Counted from the stretch's first letter, positions 7,467 to 17,374 are shown. The stretch is 21,412 nt of DNA from Pseudomonadota bacterium (GCA_021807465.1 JAKBCX010000001.1:1-21412); one strand, 5' to 3'. Made by a program: numbers and translations. Notes: generated by a model not told the origin, from the sequence alone.

Positions 7467-8555
7467 ATGCCAGTTTTAACCAAACGTGCTTTTCTTGCAG
7501 GCATCGCTGCAACCCCTTGTTTTGCAAGAGCCACTAAGGCCGCTTCGCCGGTCTTCGCGCCAGAGCCGGGGGCATGGGTGCGCTATCAGGTCTCCACAAC
7601 GCTTAACCTGGAGCCGCCCAAAACCCTGGCCCAGGCCTGGGTGCCTCTGCCTTCGGTTACCAGCGCGGCCTGGGTGAAGCCGCTGGGCAATGACTGGCAG
7701 GGCGAAGGCTTTACGGCGCGGGAAGTGGATGTGAACGGCGCGAAGATGCTGCATGTTACCTGGCCCGCGGGCACTGCCGCGCCCGCCATTACGGTGCGCA
7801 GCCGCTTTGCCTCGCGCAGCAGGGCGGTGGATTGGAGTAAGCCCGCCAACGTGCCGCCCCTGAGCGCGGCGGAGCGGCAGTTTTACCTTGATGCCACGGA
7901 TTACATTCCGGTTACCGGCGAAATCCAGCAGCTTTCGGACCAGATCACGGCCGGCGCCACGGATGAGCGGGCCAAGGTGGCGGCAATTTACAACTGGGTG
8001 GTCTGCAACACCTATCGCGACCACAAGGTGCTGGGCTGCGGCACGGGCAATGTCGCCGCCATGCTGAAATTCGCCGATTTCGGCGGCAAATGCGCCGATC
8101 TTAACGGGTTGTTCGTTGGGCTGGTGCGCGCCGCCGGTATTCCCGCCCGCGATATTTACGGCGTCCGCGTTGCCCCCTCGGCTTTTGGCTACCAGAGCCT
8201 TGGCCTAAAAACCACCAATGCCACCAAGGCGCAGCATTGCCGGGCGGAGGTGTTTCTTTCCGGCTATGGCTGGGTGGCGATGGACCCAGCCGATGTGCGC
8301 AAGGTGATGCTGGATGAGCCGCCCGGCAATTTGCCCCTGAGCAACCCCAAGGTGGAGGCTGTGCGTCAAGCCCTGTTTGGCGGCTGGGAGGGCAATTATA
8401 TGCCCTATAACCATGTGAATGACGTGGTGCTGCCCGGCGGCGGCGGGCGGAGTCTGCCATTTCTCATGTACCCGCAGGCGCAAATCGATGGTGTATGGCT
8501 CGATTCACTGGCGCCGCAGACGGTAAAATACGGCATCCAGGCGGTAACGCTCTAA
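7467..8555 (+). CDS. Exported transglutaminase-like (papain-fold) domain protein
   Basis: A 362-residue protein with a bacterial transglutaminase-like core. Many bacterial members act as peptidases or amidases rather than crosslinkers. AGGAGG 5 bases upstream fixes the ATG at 7467. The N-terminus, TKRAFLAGIAATPCFARA, resembles a Tat signal with Lys replacing the first Arg; export is inferred. An N-terminal beta domain (about 35-125) precedes the core (about 140-280). The probable triad is Cys209 (GGKCADLNGLFVGLVRAAGIPAR), His257 (QHCRAEVF) and Asp273 (WVAMDPADV). The sequence after about 290 is family-typical tail. It is preceded by a divergent SDR and ends 4 bases into a bestrophin remnant on the opposite strand. 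The substrate is unknown. Confidence 0.87.
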   Translation: MPVLTKRAFLAGIAATPCFARATKAASPVFAPEPGAWVRYQVSTTLNLEPPKTLAQAWVPLPSVTSAAWVKPLGNDWQGEGFTAREVDVNGAKMLHVTWPAGTAAPAITVRSRFASRSRAVDWSKPANVPPLSAAERQFYLDATDYIPVTGEIQQLSDQITAGATDERAKVAAIYNWVVCNTYRDHKVLGCGTGNVAAMLKFADFGGKCADLNGLFVGLVRAAGIPARDIYGVRVAPSAFGYQSLGLKTTNATKAQHCRAEVFLSGYGWVAMDPADVRKVMLDEPPGNLPLSNPKVEAVRQALFGGWEGNYMPYNHVNDVVLPGGGGRSLPFLMYPQAQIDGVWLDSLAPQTVKYGIQAVTL

Positions 8556-8710
8556 AGCAGAACGAAATCCACCGGCGCCAGATGATGTACCCCAATGGCG
8601 GCGAGCGAGATAACCAGCACAAGGCCAAGCCGCGGGGCTATAACCGGCAGCACCAAGCCGCGCAGGGTGTAGAGTAGAACAAGGCCGGATGGGTGCTCGC
8701 GGATAATCAT
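8552..8710 (-). pseudogene. Remnant N-terminus of a bestrophin-family (YneE-like) channel
   Basis: Reading the minus strand from an ATG at 8710 gives 52 residues that begin MIIREHPSGLVLLYTLRG and continue LVLPVIAPRLGLVLVISLA. This is the distinctive start of bacterial bestrophins (RPSxLRLLFxLRGSVLPRIAPRL in family members) through the first membrane segment. Full-length proteins have about 280-310 residues and continue into a conserved FLGFRNN region. Here the frame stops at TAG (8552-8554) after APVDFVLL, and the following DNA is the transglutaminase-like gene on the other strand, so the rest is missing. There is no clear ribosome binding site. I infer a deletion or rearrangement that removed the channel body. 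The alternative is a real 52-residue single-span protein. Confidence 0.6.
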
Positions 8711-8808
8711 GCGGCGGGCATGCAACCGGCCCGCATCGGGGGCCAGTCTTGCCGCGCGGCGGTCTTTGCCGCATAGGTGCGGCAACTCACAAAGGAAGGT
8801 TCCGCCTC

Positions 8809-9696
8809 ATGCGTCTGCAGTTCTCTGCTTTGGCCCTTGCCGCCGTACTTGCCGCCCCTGCCGCTTATGCACAGCCTAAGCCAGCGGCCGCGCCGGCTGC
8901 CCCCGCCGCCAAGAACGCCGACCCCGTGGTTGCCATTGTGGGCAATTACACCGTTCACATGAGCGACCTGCAGGCCGAGCTGGCCACCCTGCCACCCCAG
9001 ATGCAGCAGCTTTCTCCCGGCCAGCTCTACCCGGTGCTGCTGAACCAGGAAGTTGACCGCAAGGCCGTGCTGGCCGCCGCGATGAAGGCGGGGCTGGAAA
9101 AAGACCCGGATGTGGCGAAGGAAATGCAGGACGCCGCCAACATAAAGCTGGAAAACGCCTATGTGCGTAAGCAGGTGATGGCCCAGGTGACCGATGCCGC
9201 CGTGAAGGCCGCCTACGAGAAGGACTACGCCAACAAGCCGGGGCCTGAGCAGGTGGAGGCGCGCCAGATTCTGGTGAAGACCGAGCAGGAAGCCAAGGAC
9301 ATCATCACCCAGCTCAACCAGGGCGCTAACTTCGCCACGCTGGCGCAGAAGGACAGCATCGACCCCGGCGCCAAGAATGGCGGCCAGCTTGGCTGGTTCA
9401 GCAAGGATGAAATGGTCCCGGCCTTCGCCGATGCCGCTTTTGCGCTGAAGCCCGGCCAATACACCAAGACCCCGGTGCAAACCCAGTTCGGCTGGCACGT
9501 TATTTTGTGCGAAGGCAAACGCACCGCCCCCACCCCCGCCCTGGCGGATGTGGAAAGCCAGATTAAGGAGAAGCTGGCTGACCAGGCTGTGCAGTCGACC
9601 CTCGACCAGGTTCGCTCGCAGGTGAAGATCCAGCTCTTCAACCCGGATGGCTCGCCCATCAAAGACTCTGGCGCCGCACCTGCCGCGGGGCAATAA
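8809..9696 (+). CDS. Periplasmic parvulin-type peptidylprolyl isomerase (PpiC/SurA family)
   Basis: Foldase for exported proteins that catalyses cis-trans isomerisation of prolyl bonds. Start ATG 8809 has AAAGGAAGG about 9 bases upstream. It is followed by a classical signal peptide, [21 protein letters not shown], with an AYA/Q cleavage site, then an Ala/Pro linker. The 295-residue chain has a SurA-like N-terminal helical region (about 45-135) and the rotamase domain (about 140-250): [38 protein letters not shown], and [16 protein letters not shown] near the end. The C-terminal helix is followed by a short Pro/Gly tail. The last base of its TAA is the first base of the argJ ATG, so argJ is translationally coupled. 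This pairing also occurs in other alphaproteobacteria as I recall, and has no obvious functional logic. Confidence 0.92.
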   Translation: MRLQFSALALAAVLAAPAAYAQPKPAAAPAAPAAKNADPVVAIVGNYTVHMSDLQAELATLPPQMQQLSPGQLYPVLLNQEVDRKAVLAAAMKAGLEKDPDVAKEMQDAANIKLENAYVRKQVMAQVTDAAVKAAYEKDYANKPGPEQVEARQILVKTEQEAKDIITQLNQGANFATLAQKDSIDPGAKNGGQLGWFSKDEMVPAFADAAFALKPGQYTKTPVQTQFGWHVILCEGKRTAPTPALADVESQIKEKLADQAVQSTLDQVRSQVKIQLFNPDGSPIKDSGAAPAAGQ

Positions 9697-10922
9697 TGGC
9701 TAAAATTCCCGTCTCGCCGCTGGCGCTTCCGCTTCCGCCCTTGCCCCCCGTGGCCGGGGTGAGGCTGGCCACGGCAGAGGCGGGAATCCGCTATAAAGGC
9801 CGTACCGATGTGCTTCTGGCCGAGCTGGCCGAAGGCACGTCGGTGGCCGGCGTGTTTACCAAAAACCTGTGCCCAGGCGCGCCCGTTACCTATTGCCGCG
9901 AGGTGCTGCAGGGCGGCACGGCGCGCGGGCTGGTGGTGAATGCGGGTAATGCCAACGTGTTCAACGGCGTGGCCGGCATGCGCGCGGTGGAAGAAACGGC
10001 GGCCGCTGCGGCGAAGTCGCTCGATACCAGTGCCGATAAAATTTTCCTCGCCTCCACCGGCGTTATTGGCGAGCCGCTGCCCGCGCATAAAATTGTTGCC
10101 GTAATGGACGAGCTGCGCGGCAGGCTGGCGGAAGATTGCTTCGCCGAGGCCGCGCATGCCATCATGACCACCGACACTTTCGCCAAAGGCTCCACCCGAA
10201 TGGCGAAAATTGGCGGGGTGGAGGTGCGTATCAACGGTATCGCCAAGGGCAGCGGCATGATCGCGCCGGATATGGCGACCATGCTGAGCTTTATTTTTAC
10301 CGACGCGGCGATTCCCGCCCCGGCATTGCAGGCGATGCTGGCGAAAAGCGTCGATTCCACCTTCAACTGCATCACTATCGACAGCGATACCTCGACCTCG
10401 GATACCGTGCTGCTGTTTGCCACTGGCCAGGCGGGCAATCCGGTTACTGAAGAGCCGGTGCATCTGGCCGATTTCCGCCGCGCCTTGCACGAGGTGATGC
10501 ACGATCTCGCCCTGATGGTGGCGCGCGATGGCGAGGGCGCGCAGAAGCTGGTGACCATTCACGTCGAGGGCGCGGTTTCGCACGCTTCGGCCAAGAAAAT
10601 CGGGCTTTCCATCGCCAACTCGCCGTTGGTGAAAACCGCCATTGCGGGCGAGGACGCGAATTGGGGCCGTATCGTCATGGCCGTGGGCAAGGCGGGCGAG
10701 CCGGCCGACCGCGACCGCCTGGGCGTGGCCGTGGGCGGCGTGTGGATGGCGCAGGCAGGCGGCGTGGTGCCGGGCTATGACGAGACCCCGGTGGTGGCGC
10801 ATATGAAGGGCCGCGAGATTGAGATTACCGTGGATATAGGGCTGGGCGATGGCCGCGCCACCGTTTGGACCTGCGACCTGACGCACGGCTATATTGATAT
10901 TAACGGGTCGTACCGGAGCTAA
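9696..10922 (+). CDS. argJ: Bifunctional glutamate N-acetyltransferase / amino-acid N-acetyltransferase ArgJ
   Basis: ArgJ transfers the acetyl group from N-acetylornithine to glutamate in the cyclic arginine pathway, and in bifunctional versions also makes N-acetylglutamate from acetyl-CoA. The 408 residues match the family length. The precursor cleaves itself before the nucleophilic threonine. Here the motif [13 protein letters not shown] gives Thr195 as the new N-terminus of the beta chain. Other family motifs are [10 protein letters not shown] (about 82-91), [12 protein letters not shown] (about 118-129), [12 protein letters not shown] in the beta chain and [19 protein letters not shown] near 300. 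The gene ends with IDINGSYRS, the usual terminus. It is coupled to the upstream ppiC-like gene by TAATG. About 40 bases separate its stop from the convergent histidine kinase gene, with no clear terminator hairpin. Confidence 0.97.
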   Translation: MAKIPVSPLALPLPPLPPVAGVRLATAEAGIRYKGRTDVLLAELAEGTSVAGVFTKNLCPGAPVTYCREVLQGGTARGLVVNAGNANVFNGVAGMRAVEETAAAAAKSLDTSADKIFLASTGVIGEPLPAHKIVAVMDELRGRLAEDCFAEAAHAIMTTDTFAKGSTRMAKIGGVEVRINGIAKGSGMIAPDMATMLSFIFTDAAIPAPALQAMLAKSVDSTFNCITIDSDTSTSDTVLLFATGQAGNPVTEEPVHLADFRRALHEVMHDLALMVARDGEGAQKLVTIHVEGAVSHASAKKIGLSIANSPLVKTAIAGEDANWGRIVMAVGKAGEPADRDRLGVAVGGVWMAQAGGVVPGYDETPVVAHMKGREIEITVDIGLGDGRATVWTCDLTHGYIDINGSYRS

Positions 10923-10962
10923 GCTCTTCAACGTTTCGCTTTGTATTCCGGCGGGCGATTCA

Positions 10963-12381
10963 TCATTCCCGCGACGGCAGGCAGATAACGGCGCGCAGGC
11001 CGGGGTTGTTATCGAAAAGCTGCAGCGTGCCGTTATGTAGTTGCGCCACGGCGGAAACCAGCGCCAGCCCTAGCCCGGAACCCGCTGTGCTGCGCGCGGC
11101 CTCGGCGCGGAAAAACCGCTCGGTGGCGCGGCGGCGGTCCGCCGGGGCAATGCCGGGGCCACGGTCGGCCACCACAATCTGCACCACATCATCCTCCAGC
11201 CGGGCGGAAAGATCGATGGTCATGCCGGGCGTGGAGAATTTAAGCGCGTTATCCAGCAAATTCGCCACGGCCTGCTGCACCAGCTCGCGGTCGCCAAAAA
11301 TGGGCAGCGGCGCGTTTATAACGGCGCGCAAATGCAGCCCGCGCTCTTCCGCCACGGCGCGGTACAGCTCGTCCATGTCCCATAGCGTCTGCGTCAGGTC
11401 TATCGGCGCAAAGGCGGCGCGGCGCGAACCGGCTTCGATCTCGGCAATGCGCAACAGCGCCTCGAACACGCCCACAATCCCGTCCAGGTCCTGAATGGCC
11501 CGCTCGATGGCCGCCTGCATATCCTCCTTGCTCTCGGCATGCAGCGCGGCATCCTCCAGCCTTGCGCGGGCGCGCGTAACCGGCGTGCGCAAATCATGCG
11601 CGATGGCGTTGGAGACCTGCCGCACCCCGTCCATCAGGCGCGAGATACGGTCCAGCATGTCGTTGATAATGACGGCCAGCTCGTCGAACTCCTCGCCTAC
11701 GCCCAACGGCAGGCGGCGCGAGAGGTCGCCCTTGGCGATGGCACGGCTGGTGATGGAAATATCCCGCACCATGCGCCGGAAGATGGAGCGTATGACGATG
11801 GCGCCCACCACCCCCAGCCCCACCATGAGGAAGCCGGTCCAGATAAGCCCGTTGCGCAGCACACGCCAGAGCTGCGCGCGCACCCGTACATCGCGCCCCA
11901 CAATCAGCCGCGCTCCGTCCGGCAGCGCCTCGGCCCGCAGCAGCGCCACCGAGGCCGCGCCATTCCTGGTAACGGGCAACTGGTACCAGACATTCATCTG
12001 CGTCAGCCCTTGCGGCCAGGAATCGAGGTTGCCCGCCACGCGCTTATTCGCGCCGTCCACCAGCAGATAAATACCGCCTGTATCCGCCGGGGTCATAAGG
12101 CGTGTGGCAATGGCCTCGGCCACTTCGGCCAGATTGCCATCCGGCGGCTGCGCCAGCGCCGTAAGGGCCAAGTCATCGCTATGGATGGCATTCTCCACCT
12201 GGCGCTGCACCAGCCCGATGGTGGAGTACCAGAGCGAGACGGCCAGCAGGCACGAGGAAACGCCGAACATAAGTGCGTAAAGCACCGCAAAGCGCCGCCC
12301 GGCCGAGCGGATAAGCCGCCAGGAGCCGGGGGCGTGGATCACGCCCGGCGGCGCTGCGCTATCTGCTGCCATACGCTTCAT
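10963..12381 (-). CDS. Two-component sensor histidine kinase (HAMP, EnvZ/TctE-like)
   Basis: Membrane sensor that autophosphorylates on histidine and passes phosphate to the response regulator encoded upstream. The 472 residues comprise TM1 (about 31-55), a periplasmic sensor of about 120 residues, TM2 (about 178-200), HAMP (about 197-250), the dimerisation domain with His262 in NAIAHDLRTPVTRAR, and the ATPase domain. The latter has the N box NLLDNALKF (Asn374, Asn378), the G1 box DRGPGI (about 406-411), an F box ERFFRAE and the G2 box GSGLGLALV (about 434-442). The ATG at 12381 or the one at 12372 could be used; the nearest ribosome binding site, GGAAGGAG, lies rather far upstream. It is the third gene of the htrA-regulator-kinase operon, 54 bases after the regulator. 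The signal is unknown; HtrA linkage points to misfolded envelope proteins or acid. Confidence 0.93.
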   Translation of the reverse strand: MKRMAADSAAPPGVIHAPGSWRLIRSAGRRFAVLYALMFGVSSCLLAVSLWYSTIGLVQRQVENAIHSDDLALTALAQPPDGNLAEVAEAIATRLMTPADTGGIYLLVDGANKRVAGNLDSWPQGLTQMNVWYQLPVTRNGAASVALLRAEALPDGARLIVGRDVRVRAQLWRVLRNGLIWTGFLMVGLGVVGAIVIRSIFRRMVRDISITSRAIAKGDLSRRLPLGVGEEFDELAVIINDMLDRISRLMDGVRQVSNAIAHDLRTPVTRARARLEDAALHAESKEDMQAAIERAIQDLDGIVGVFEALLRIAEIEAGSRRAAFAPIDLTQTLWDMDELYRAVAEERGLHLRAVINAPLPIFGDRELVQQAVANLLDNALKFSTPGMTIDLSARLEDDVVQIVVADRGPGIAPADRRRATERFFRAEAARSTAGSGLGLALVSAVAQLHNGTLQLFDNNPGLRAVICLPSRE

Positions 12382-12435
12382 CGGCGCCGCGCCAAGCTCC
12401 TTCCGGTTCTGCCCTGCCGCGCAGGGGGGCCGTCC

Positions 12436-13119
12436 TCACACCTCTTCGGCGCGCAGCATGTAACCGGCATTGCGCACGGTATGCAGCAAGGGCAGCTCAA
12501 AGGGCTTATCAATCTTCTGCCGCAGGCGCGACACATGCACGTCGATCACATTGGTCTGCGGGTCGAAGTGATAATCCCACACGCCTTCCAGCAGCATGGT
12601 GCGTGTCACCACCTGGCCGGCATGGCGCATCAAATACTCCAGCAGGCGGAATTCGCGCGGCTGCAGCTCTATTTTCTGGTCGCCCCGGCGTACCGAGCGC
12701 GAGAGCAAATCCATTTCCAAATCGCCCACCGTCAGGCGGGTCATCGGCCCGTCGGTCTTGCCGCGCCGTGTCAGTGCCTCCACCCGCGCCAGCAGCTCGG
12801 CAAAGGCGAAAGGCTTGGTCAGGTAGTCGTCACCGCCCGCCTTCAGCCCCTTCACCCGGTCATCCACCTGGCCCAGCGCGGAGAGGAACAGGACCGGCGT
12901 GGCATTGTCCTGGGCGCGTAATGTCTCCATCAGCCGCAGCCCGTCTATGCCGCCCGGCAGCATGCGGTCCAGGATGATGGCGTCGAAATTCTCCGAGGCG
13001 GCCAGAAACAGCCCGTCTCTTCCATTGTCAGCGTGCTCCACGGTGTGCCCCGCTTCGCGCAGGCCCTTCACCACAAAACCAGCCACGTCTTTGTCGTCTT
13101 CAACGACGAGTATGCGCAT
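12436..13119 (-). CDS. OmpR/PhoB-family response regulator
   Basis: DNA-binding partner of the downstream kinase. The 227 residues start MRILVVEDDKDVAGFVVKGL. The receiver domain (about 1-118) has the acidic pocket Glu7/Asp8/Asp9, phosphoacceptor Asp51 (AIILDRMLPG), Ser80 (LFLSALG) and Lys102 (YLTKPFAFAELLARV). The winged-helix effector domain (about 127-225) shows LQPREFRLLEYLMRHAGQVVTRTMLLEGVWDY in outline and the DNA-contacting VIDVHVSRLRQKID segment. The gene starts 3 bases after the htrA stop, with GGGGGA overlapping the htrA end as ribosome binding site, so the two are tightly co-expressed. Likely targets include its own operon and perhaps the divergent yqjD-like pair. Confidence 0.95.
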   Translation of the reverse strand: MRILVVEDDKDVAGFVVKGLREAGHTVEHADNGRDGLFLAASENFDAIILDRMLPGGIDGLRLMETLRAQDNATPVLFLSALGQVDDRVKGLKAGGDDYLTKPFAFAELLARVEALTRRGKTDGPMTRLTVGDLEMDLLSRSVRRGDQKIELQPREFRLLEYLMRHAGQVVTRTMLLEGVWDYHFDPQTNVIDVHVSRLRQKIDKPFELPLLHTVRNAGYMLRAEEV

Positions 13120-13122
13120 ACG

Positions 13123-14172
13123 TCATTCCCCCAATTGCGCCGGCCGCCGTCCCACGGTGACCGGTACGTGGAATATATGTTGGTTTCCTTGGACCCCAAG
13201 GATGACCTTAACGCCGGGTTGCAGTCCGGCAATAGCCCTGGTCAGCCCATCGGCCCCGGAAACAGCTTTGCCGTTCACCGTCAACACCAGCTCGCCCGGC
13301 GTCAACCCCGCTTTATCGGCCGGCCCGCCCGGCTCCAGCCCGGTAATAGTGGCGCCGTTTAGGCTGCCATCCGGCCCCGGCGGCGGGTCCGCCACGCCCA
13401 CGCCCAGCCAGCCGCGCGGCACGGCGCCATGGGCGATCAGTTGCGCAACAATCGGCTTCGCATCATTGCTCGGAATTGCGAAACCGACGCCTACCGAACC
13501 GCCGGAAGGCGATACAATTGCTGAATTTATGCCAATCACCTGCCCCTGCATGTTAAAGGACGGCCCGCCCGAATTGCCGGGATTTATCGGCGCGTCGAGC
13601 TGCAAAAAATGGGTGAAGGGGCCATCGCCAATCTCGCGTCCCTCGGCGGAAACAATGCCGAGCGTGAATGAGTTGCCCAGCGCGAACGGGTTGCCCGCGG
13701 CCAGCGCCCAGTCGCCCACCTGCATCTTTGCGGAATTACCCCAGCGCGCCGGAACCAGCGGCGAAGATGACGTTATTTTAATGACAGCGATATCTGTCAG
13801 GTCGTCCGCGCCCACCAGCCTGGCCTTGTAGCGGCGGCCATTATCCAGCGTCACGATAATCTGGCCGGCTCCGGCGATAACATGGTCGTTGGTGACGATC
13901 ATCCCGTCTGGGCTGACAATGAAGCCCGAACCCGCTGCCTGGCCGATAGGAGGCTGCAGGGTCTGCCCGCTTCGCACGGGCGGTTTGGGCAGGGCGGCGC
14001 CTGGGGCCTCGGTTACCGCAATACCCACCACGCTGGGCGCCACTTGCTTCACCAGCGGCGCGAGCGAGGCCGGCGTGCTGGCAAACGGCCCGAATTCGGC
14101 GCGCGCCGCCCCCCAGGTTAGGCTTGCGGCCAGCGCCGCCAGGGCCAAAGCCAGGGCCAGGCGCTTCATCAT
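13123..14172 (-). CDS. HtrA/Deg-family periplasmic serine protease with one PDZ domain
   Basis: Trypsin-fold envelope protease that degrades or senses misfolded periplasmic proteins. GGGAGC lies 6 bases before the ATG at 14172, giving 349 residues; the frame is open back to 14196. Residues 1-25 are a signal peptide (MMKRLALALALAALAASLTW, then GAARA). The protease domain (about 35-250) has the triad His97 (VTNDHVIAGA), Asp127 (DDLTDIAVIKI) and Ser201 (NPGNSGGPS). A single PDZ domain (about 258-345) begins RGWLGVGVADPPPG and contains GPADKAGLTPGELVLTVNGKAV. DegP has two PDZ domains and a Q-linker, so this resembles the DegS/HhoB architecture, though with an apparently cleavable signal rather than a clear membrane anchor. 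It heads the operon with the response regulator and histidine kinase. Confidence 0.94.
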   Translation of the reverse strand: MMKRLALALALAALAASLTWGAARAEFGPFASTPASLAPLVKQVAPSVVGIAVTEAPGAALPKPPVRSGQTLQPPIGQAAGSGFIVSPDGMIVTNDHVIAGAGQIIVTLDNGRRYKARLVGADDLTDIAVIKITSSSPLVPARWGNSAKMQVGDWALAAGNPFALGNSFTLGIVSAEGREIGDGPFTHFLQLDAPINPGNSGGPSFNMQGQVIGINSAIVSPSGGSVGVGFAIPSNDAKPIVAQLIAHGAVPRGWLGVGVADPPPGPDGSLNGATITGLEPGGPADKAGLTPGELVLTVNGKAVSGADGLTRAIAGLQPGVKVILGVQGNQHIFHVPVTVGRRPAQLGE

Positions 14173-14318
14173 GCTCTTGCTCCCATGGTTTGGCATAACC
14201 AGCCCCGGCCGTGCCGCGCAAGCGCCATGGCGGCTTGTCAGCTTAAGGCGCCGCCCTACATTTATTTATTGCCGCCGAACCTAAATGCAGGTTTATGAAA
14301 GATACACGCGGCCGCGGA

Positions 14319-14330
14319 ATGTTCGAACAT
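14319..14330. promoter_or_regulatory. Perfect 12-base palindrome, candidate operator before the yqjD-like gene
   Basis: ATGTTCGAACAT is a perfect palindrome ending 3 bases before the AGGAGAG ribosome binding site (14334-14340). A second palindrome, CGCGGCCGCG, lies just upstream at 14307-14316. The position would let a bound repressor block transcription, or a hairpin hinder the ribosome site. A possible promoter is TTGCCG (14268-14273), 17 bases, then TTTATG. The site lies in the 175-base divergent region shared with htrA, so it could serve either side. No regulator is assigned. Confidence 0.4.
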
Positions 14331-14347
14331 CACAGGAGAGCCAGCCG

Positions 14348-14686
14348 ATGGACGACACGAATTTCTCACCCGATGCCCCGGAAGCCGAGGCGCTGAAGCG
14401 CGATTTCGCCAAGCTGCGCGCCACCCTGGACGCGGTGAAGGACAGGCTTGGCGAAAACGCCCATGATGTGCTGGACCGCGTTTCCGCCTTTCTCGACCAG
14501 TCCAGCCTTAGTACCCGGCTCGATAATATCGAGGAGGAAATTACCCGCCTTGGCGGCAGGCTGAAGGATACGGGGCGCGATGCCGCTGCCCGGCTGGAGA
14601 CGGAGGTTTCCGCAAAGCCGCTTGCCAGCGTGGCCATCGCCTTCGGCATCGGCCTGCTCGCCGCCAGCCTGCTGCGCCGCCGCTAG
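14348..14686 (+). CDS. DUF883 (YqjD/ElaB-like) membrane-anchored protein
   Basis: A 112-residue tail-anchored protein. Start ATG 14348 follows AGGAGAG by 7 bases. The N-terminal 85 residues are charged and helical (EAEALKRDFAKLRATLDAVKDRLGENAHDVLDRV), likely coiled coil. A glycine-containing C-terminal membrane segment (about 91-109, ASVAIAFGIGLLAASLL) ends in RRR. This is the DUF883 layout. Escherichia coli YqjD and ElaB are inner-membrane proteins associated with ribosomes in stationary phase. The next gene starts 3 bases after the stop and resembles YqjE, reproducing the E. coli yqjD-yqjE order. It is divergent from the htrA operon, hinting at stress or stationary-phase control. Confidence 0.8.
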   Translation: MDDTNFSPDAPEAEALKRDFAKLRATLDAVKDRLGENAHDVLDRVSAFLDQSSLSTRLDNIEEEITRLGGRLKDTGRDAAARLETEVSAKPLASVAIAFGIGLLAASLLRRR

Positions 14687-14689
14687 CCC

Positions 14690-15091
14690 ATGAGCCTTGC
14701 CCGCTTCACCCGCGACACGCTAAAACGCGCGGCCTTGTGGGGCGGGCTTGCCACCATCGTGCTGTGCCTGGCGCTGGGCGCCCTGGCCCTGCTGGGCGTG
14801 GCTTTCTTCCTGTGGCTGGAAAGCCATTTCAGCCCCGCTATCGCCGCGGTGCTTACCGCCCTGGCCCTGCTGCTCACGGCCTTGCTGGTTATTCTGGCCG
14901 GCTGGCTGTGGCTCGCGCGGCACCCCGTTCGCCCGCCCAGCGTGCTGGGCAGTATGGGCGGGCTGCTGCCCAGCTTTGTCAGCCTGGCTGGTGCGCTGGT
15001 GCGCCAAAACCCCAGGCGCGCCGTGGTGCTGGCCGTGCTGGCCGGGGCGCTGGCAGAGTATCTGGCCAAGGATGAGCAGGAAGACAGCTAG
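14690..15091 (+). CDS. YqjE-like small membrane protein (phage holin family / holin superfamily III-like)
   Basis: A 133-residue integral membrane protein. It has a short basic N-terminus, two strong membrane segments (about 16-42 and 47-76), a positively charged loop ARHPVRPP, a moderately hydrophobic segment about 88-104, and a hydrophobic AVVLAVLAGALAEYLA near the end followed by an acidic tail. The family is often labelled phage holin, but chromosomal members paired with DUF883 genes are not part of lysis cassettes, and no phage genes are nearby. The gene begins 3 bases after the DUF883 stop, so the pair is one operon. The cellular role is not established. Confidence 0.72.
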   Translation: MSLARFTRDTLKRAALWGGLATIVLCLALGALALLGVAFFLWLESHFSPAIAAVLTALALLLTALLVILAGWLWLARHPVRPPSVLGSMGGLLPSFVSLAGALVRQNPRRAVVLAVLAGALAEYLAKDEQEDS

Positions 15092-15208
15092 GGCCGGGCA
15101 ACCCGCATTGCGGCAGGGCAGGCACGCGGGGGTGCGCATTGCCTGGGCATTGTTACGCCGCTATGGAGCTAGCGCCTCGTAAACTCAAATGCTTCAGGGA
15201 GTGCAGCC

Positions 15209-16600
<1,392 letters not shown>

Positions 16601-16601
16601 C

Positions 16602-17321
16602 ATGCCCGGTAAAATCCGCCTTGGTGTGAATATCGACCATGTCGCCACGCTGCGTAACGCGCGCGGCGGCAACCACCCGGACCCGCTGACCATCGCGAAA
16701 GCATTAATCGGCACCGGGATGGACGGCATCACCATCCATCTGCGCGAAGACCGGCGCCATATACGCGATGCCGATGCCGAGGCCATTTGCGCCTGGGCCG
16801 GCAAGCCGGTGAATTTCGAGATGGCGGCTACGGCCGAGATGGTTGCCATCGCCACCCGGCTGAAGCCGCACGGCGCTTGCATTGTGCCTGAGCGCCGCGC
16901 CGAGATCACCACCGAAGGCGGGCTGGATGTGGCGGGTAACCGCGCCTCTCTGGCCCCCGCCATCGCCCGGCTGAAGGATGCGGGCATCCGCGTCTCGCTC
17001 TTTGTGGACCCGGAGCCGGACCAGTTGGAAGCCTGTGCGGAAATCGGCGCCCAGGTGGTGGAGCTGCACACCGGCGCCTATGCCAATGGCAAGCTGGGCG
17101 AGCTGGACCGCCTGCGCCATGCCGCCGCCCTTACCACGAAGCTGGGCCTGGAATGCCATGCCGGGCACGGCCTGACCTTCGCCAATGTGCAGCCCATAGC
17201 CGCCATGCGCGAGGTGGTGGAGTTGAATATCGGCCATTACCTCATCGGCGAGGCCCTGCTGACCGGCCTGCCCGCCGCGATTGCGGAGATGAAACGCCTG
17301 ATGATCGAGGCGAGGCTGTAA
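16602..17321 (+). CDS. pdxJ: Pyridoxine 5'-phosphate synthase PdxJ
   Basis: PdxJ condenses 1-deoxyxylulose 5-phosphate with 3-amino-1-hydroxyacetone 1-phosphate in the DXP-dependent vitamin B6 pathway. The 239 residues form the family TIM barrel. The start at 16602, one base after the lpd stop, gives the standard N-terminus (LGVNIDHVATLRNARGGNHPDP). An upstream ATG at 16578 would overlap lpd and add eight unconserved residues. Catalytic and phosphate-binding residues are visible: Asn10, Asp12, His13, His46 and Arg48 (IHLREDRRHI), Glu73 (NFEMA) and His189 in HAGHGL. GHYLIGEALLTGL near the end is conserved. The tight spacing implies co-transcription with lpd. The next gene is a DsbA-fold protein, not the acpS that often follows pdxJ. 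Confidence 0.97.
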   Translation: MPGKIRLGVNIDHVATLRNARGGNHPDPLTIAKALIGTGMDGITIHLREDRRHIRDADAEAICAWAGKPVNFEMAATAEMVAIATRLKPHGACIVPERRAEITTEGGLDVAGNRASLAPAIARLKDAGIRVSLFVDPEPDQLEACAEIGAQVVELHTGAYANGKLGELDRLRHAAALTTKLGLECHAGHGLTFANVQPIAAMREVVELNIGHYLIGEALLTGLPAAIAEMKRLMIEARL

Positions 17322-17374
17322 CAAGGGGCAGGGCTTGGCCAGCCCGTAACCCCGGCCACCGAGGATGGCAGCCC

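Noticed and set aside
8505..8774. Alternative minus-strand frame covering the bestrophin remnant
   Set aside because: It is a different frame with no recognisable family features; the bestrophin similarity is only in the frame starting at 8710.
9225..10931. Long open frame antisense to argJ and ppiC
   Set aside because: It mirrors the codons of two certain genes and its translation is His/Arg/Gly-rich with no domain; such shadows are normal in GC-rich DNA. The same holds for long antisense frames at 3753-5114, 11539-12921 and 15194-17071.
14319..14330. LexA/SOS box
   Set aside because: The alphaproteobacterial LexA site is a direct repeat, GTTC-N7-GTTC, which this palindrome is not.
14690..15091. 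Phage holin from a prophage lysis cassette
   Set aside because: There are no endolysin or other phage genes nearby, and the DUF883 partner matches the chromosomal yqjD-yqjE arrangement.
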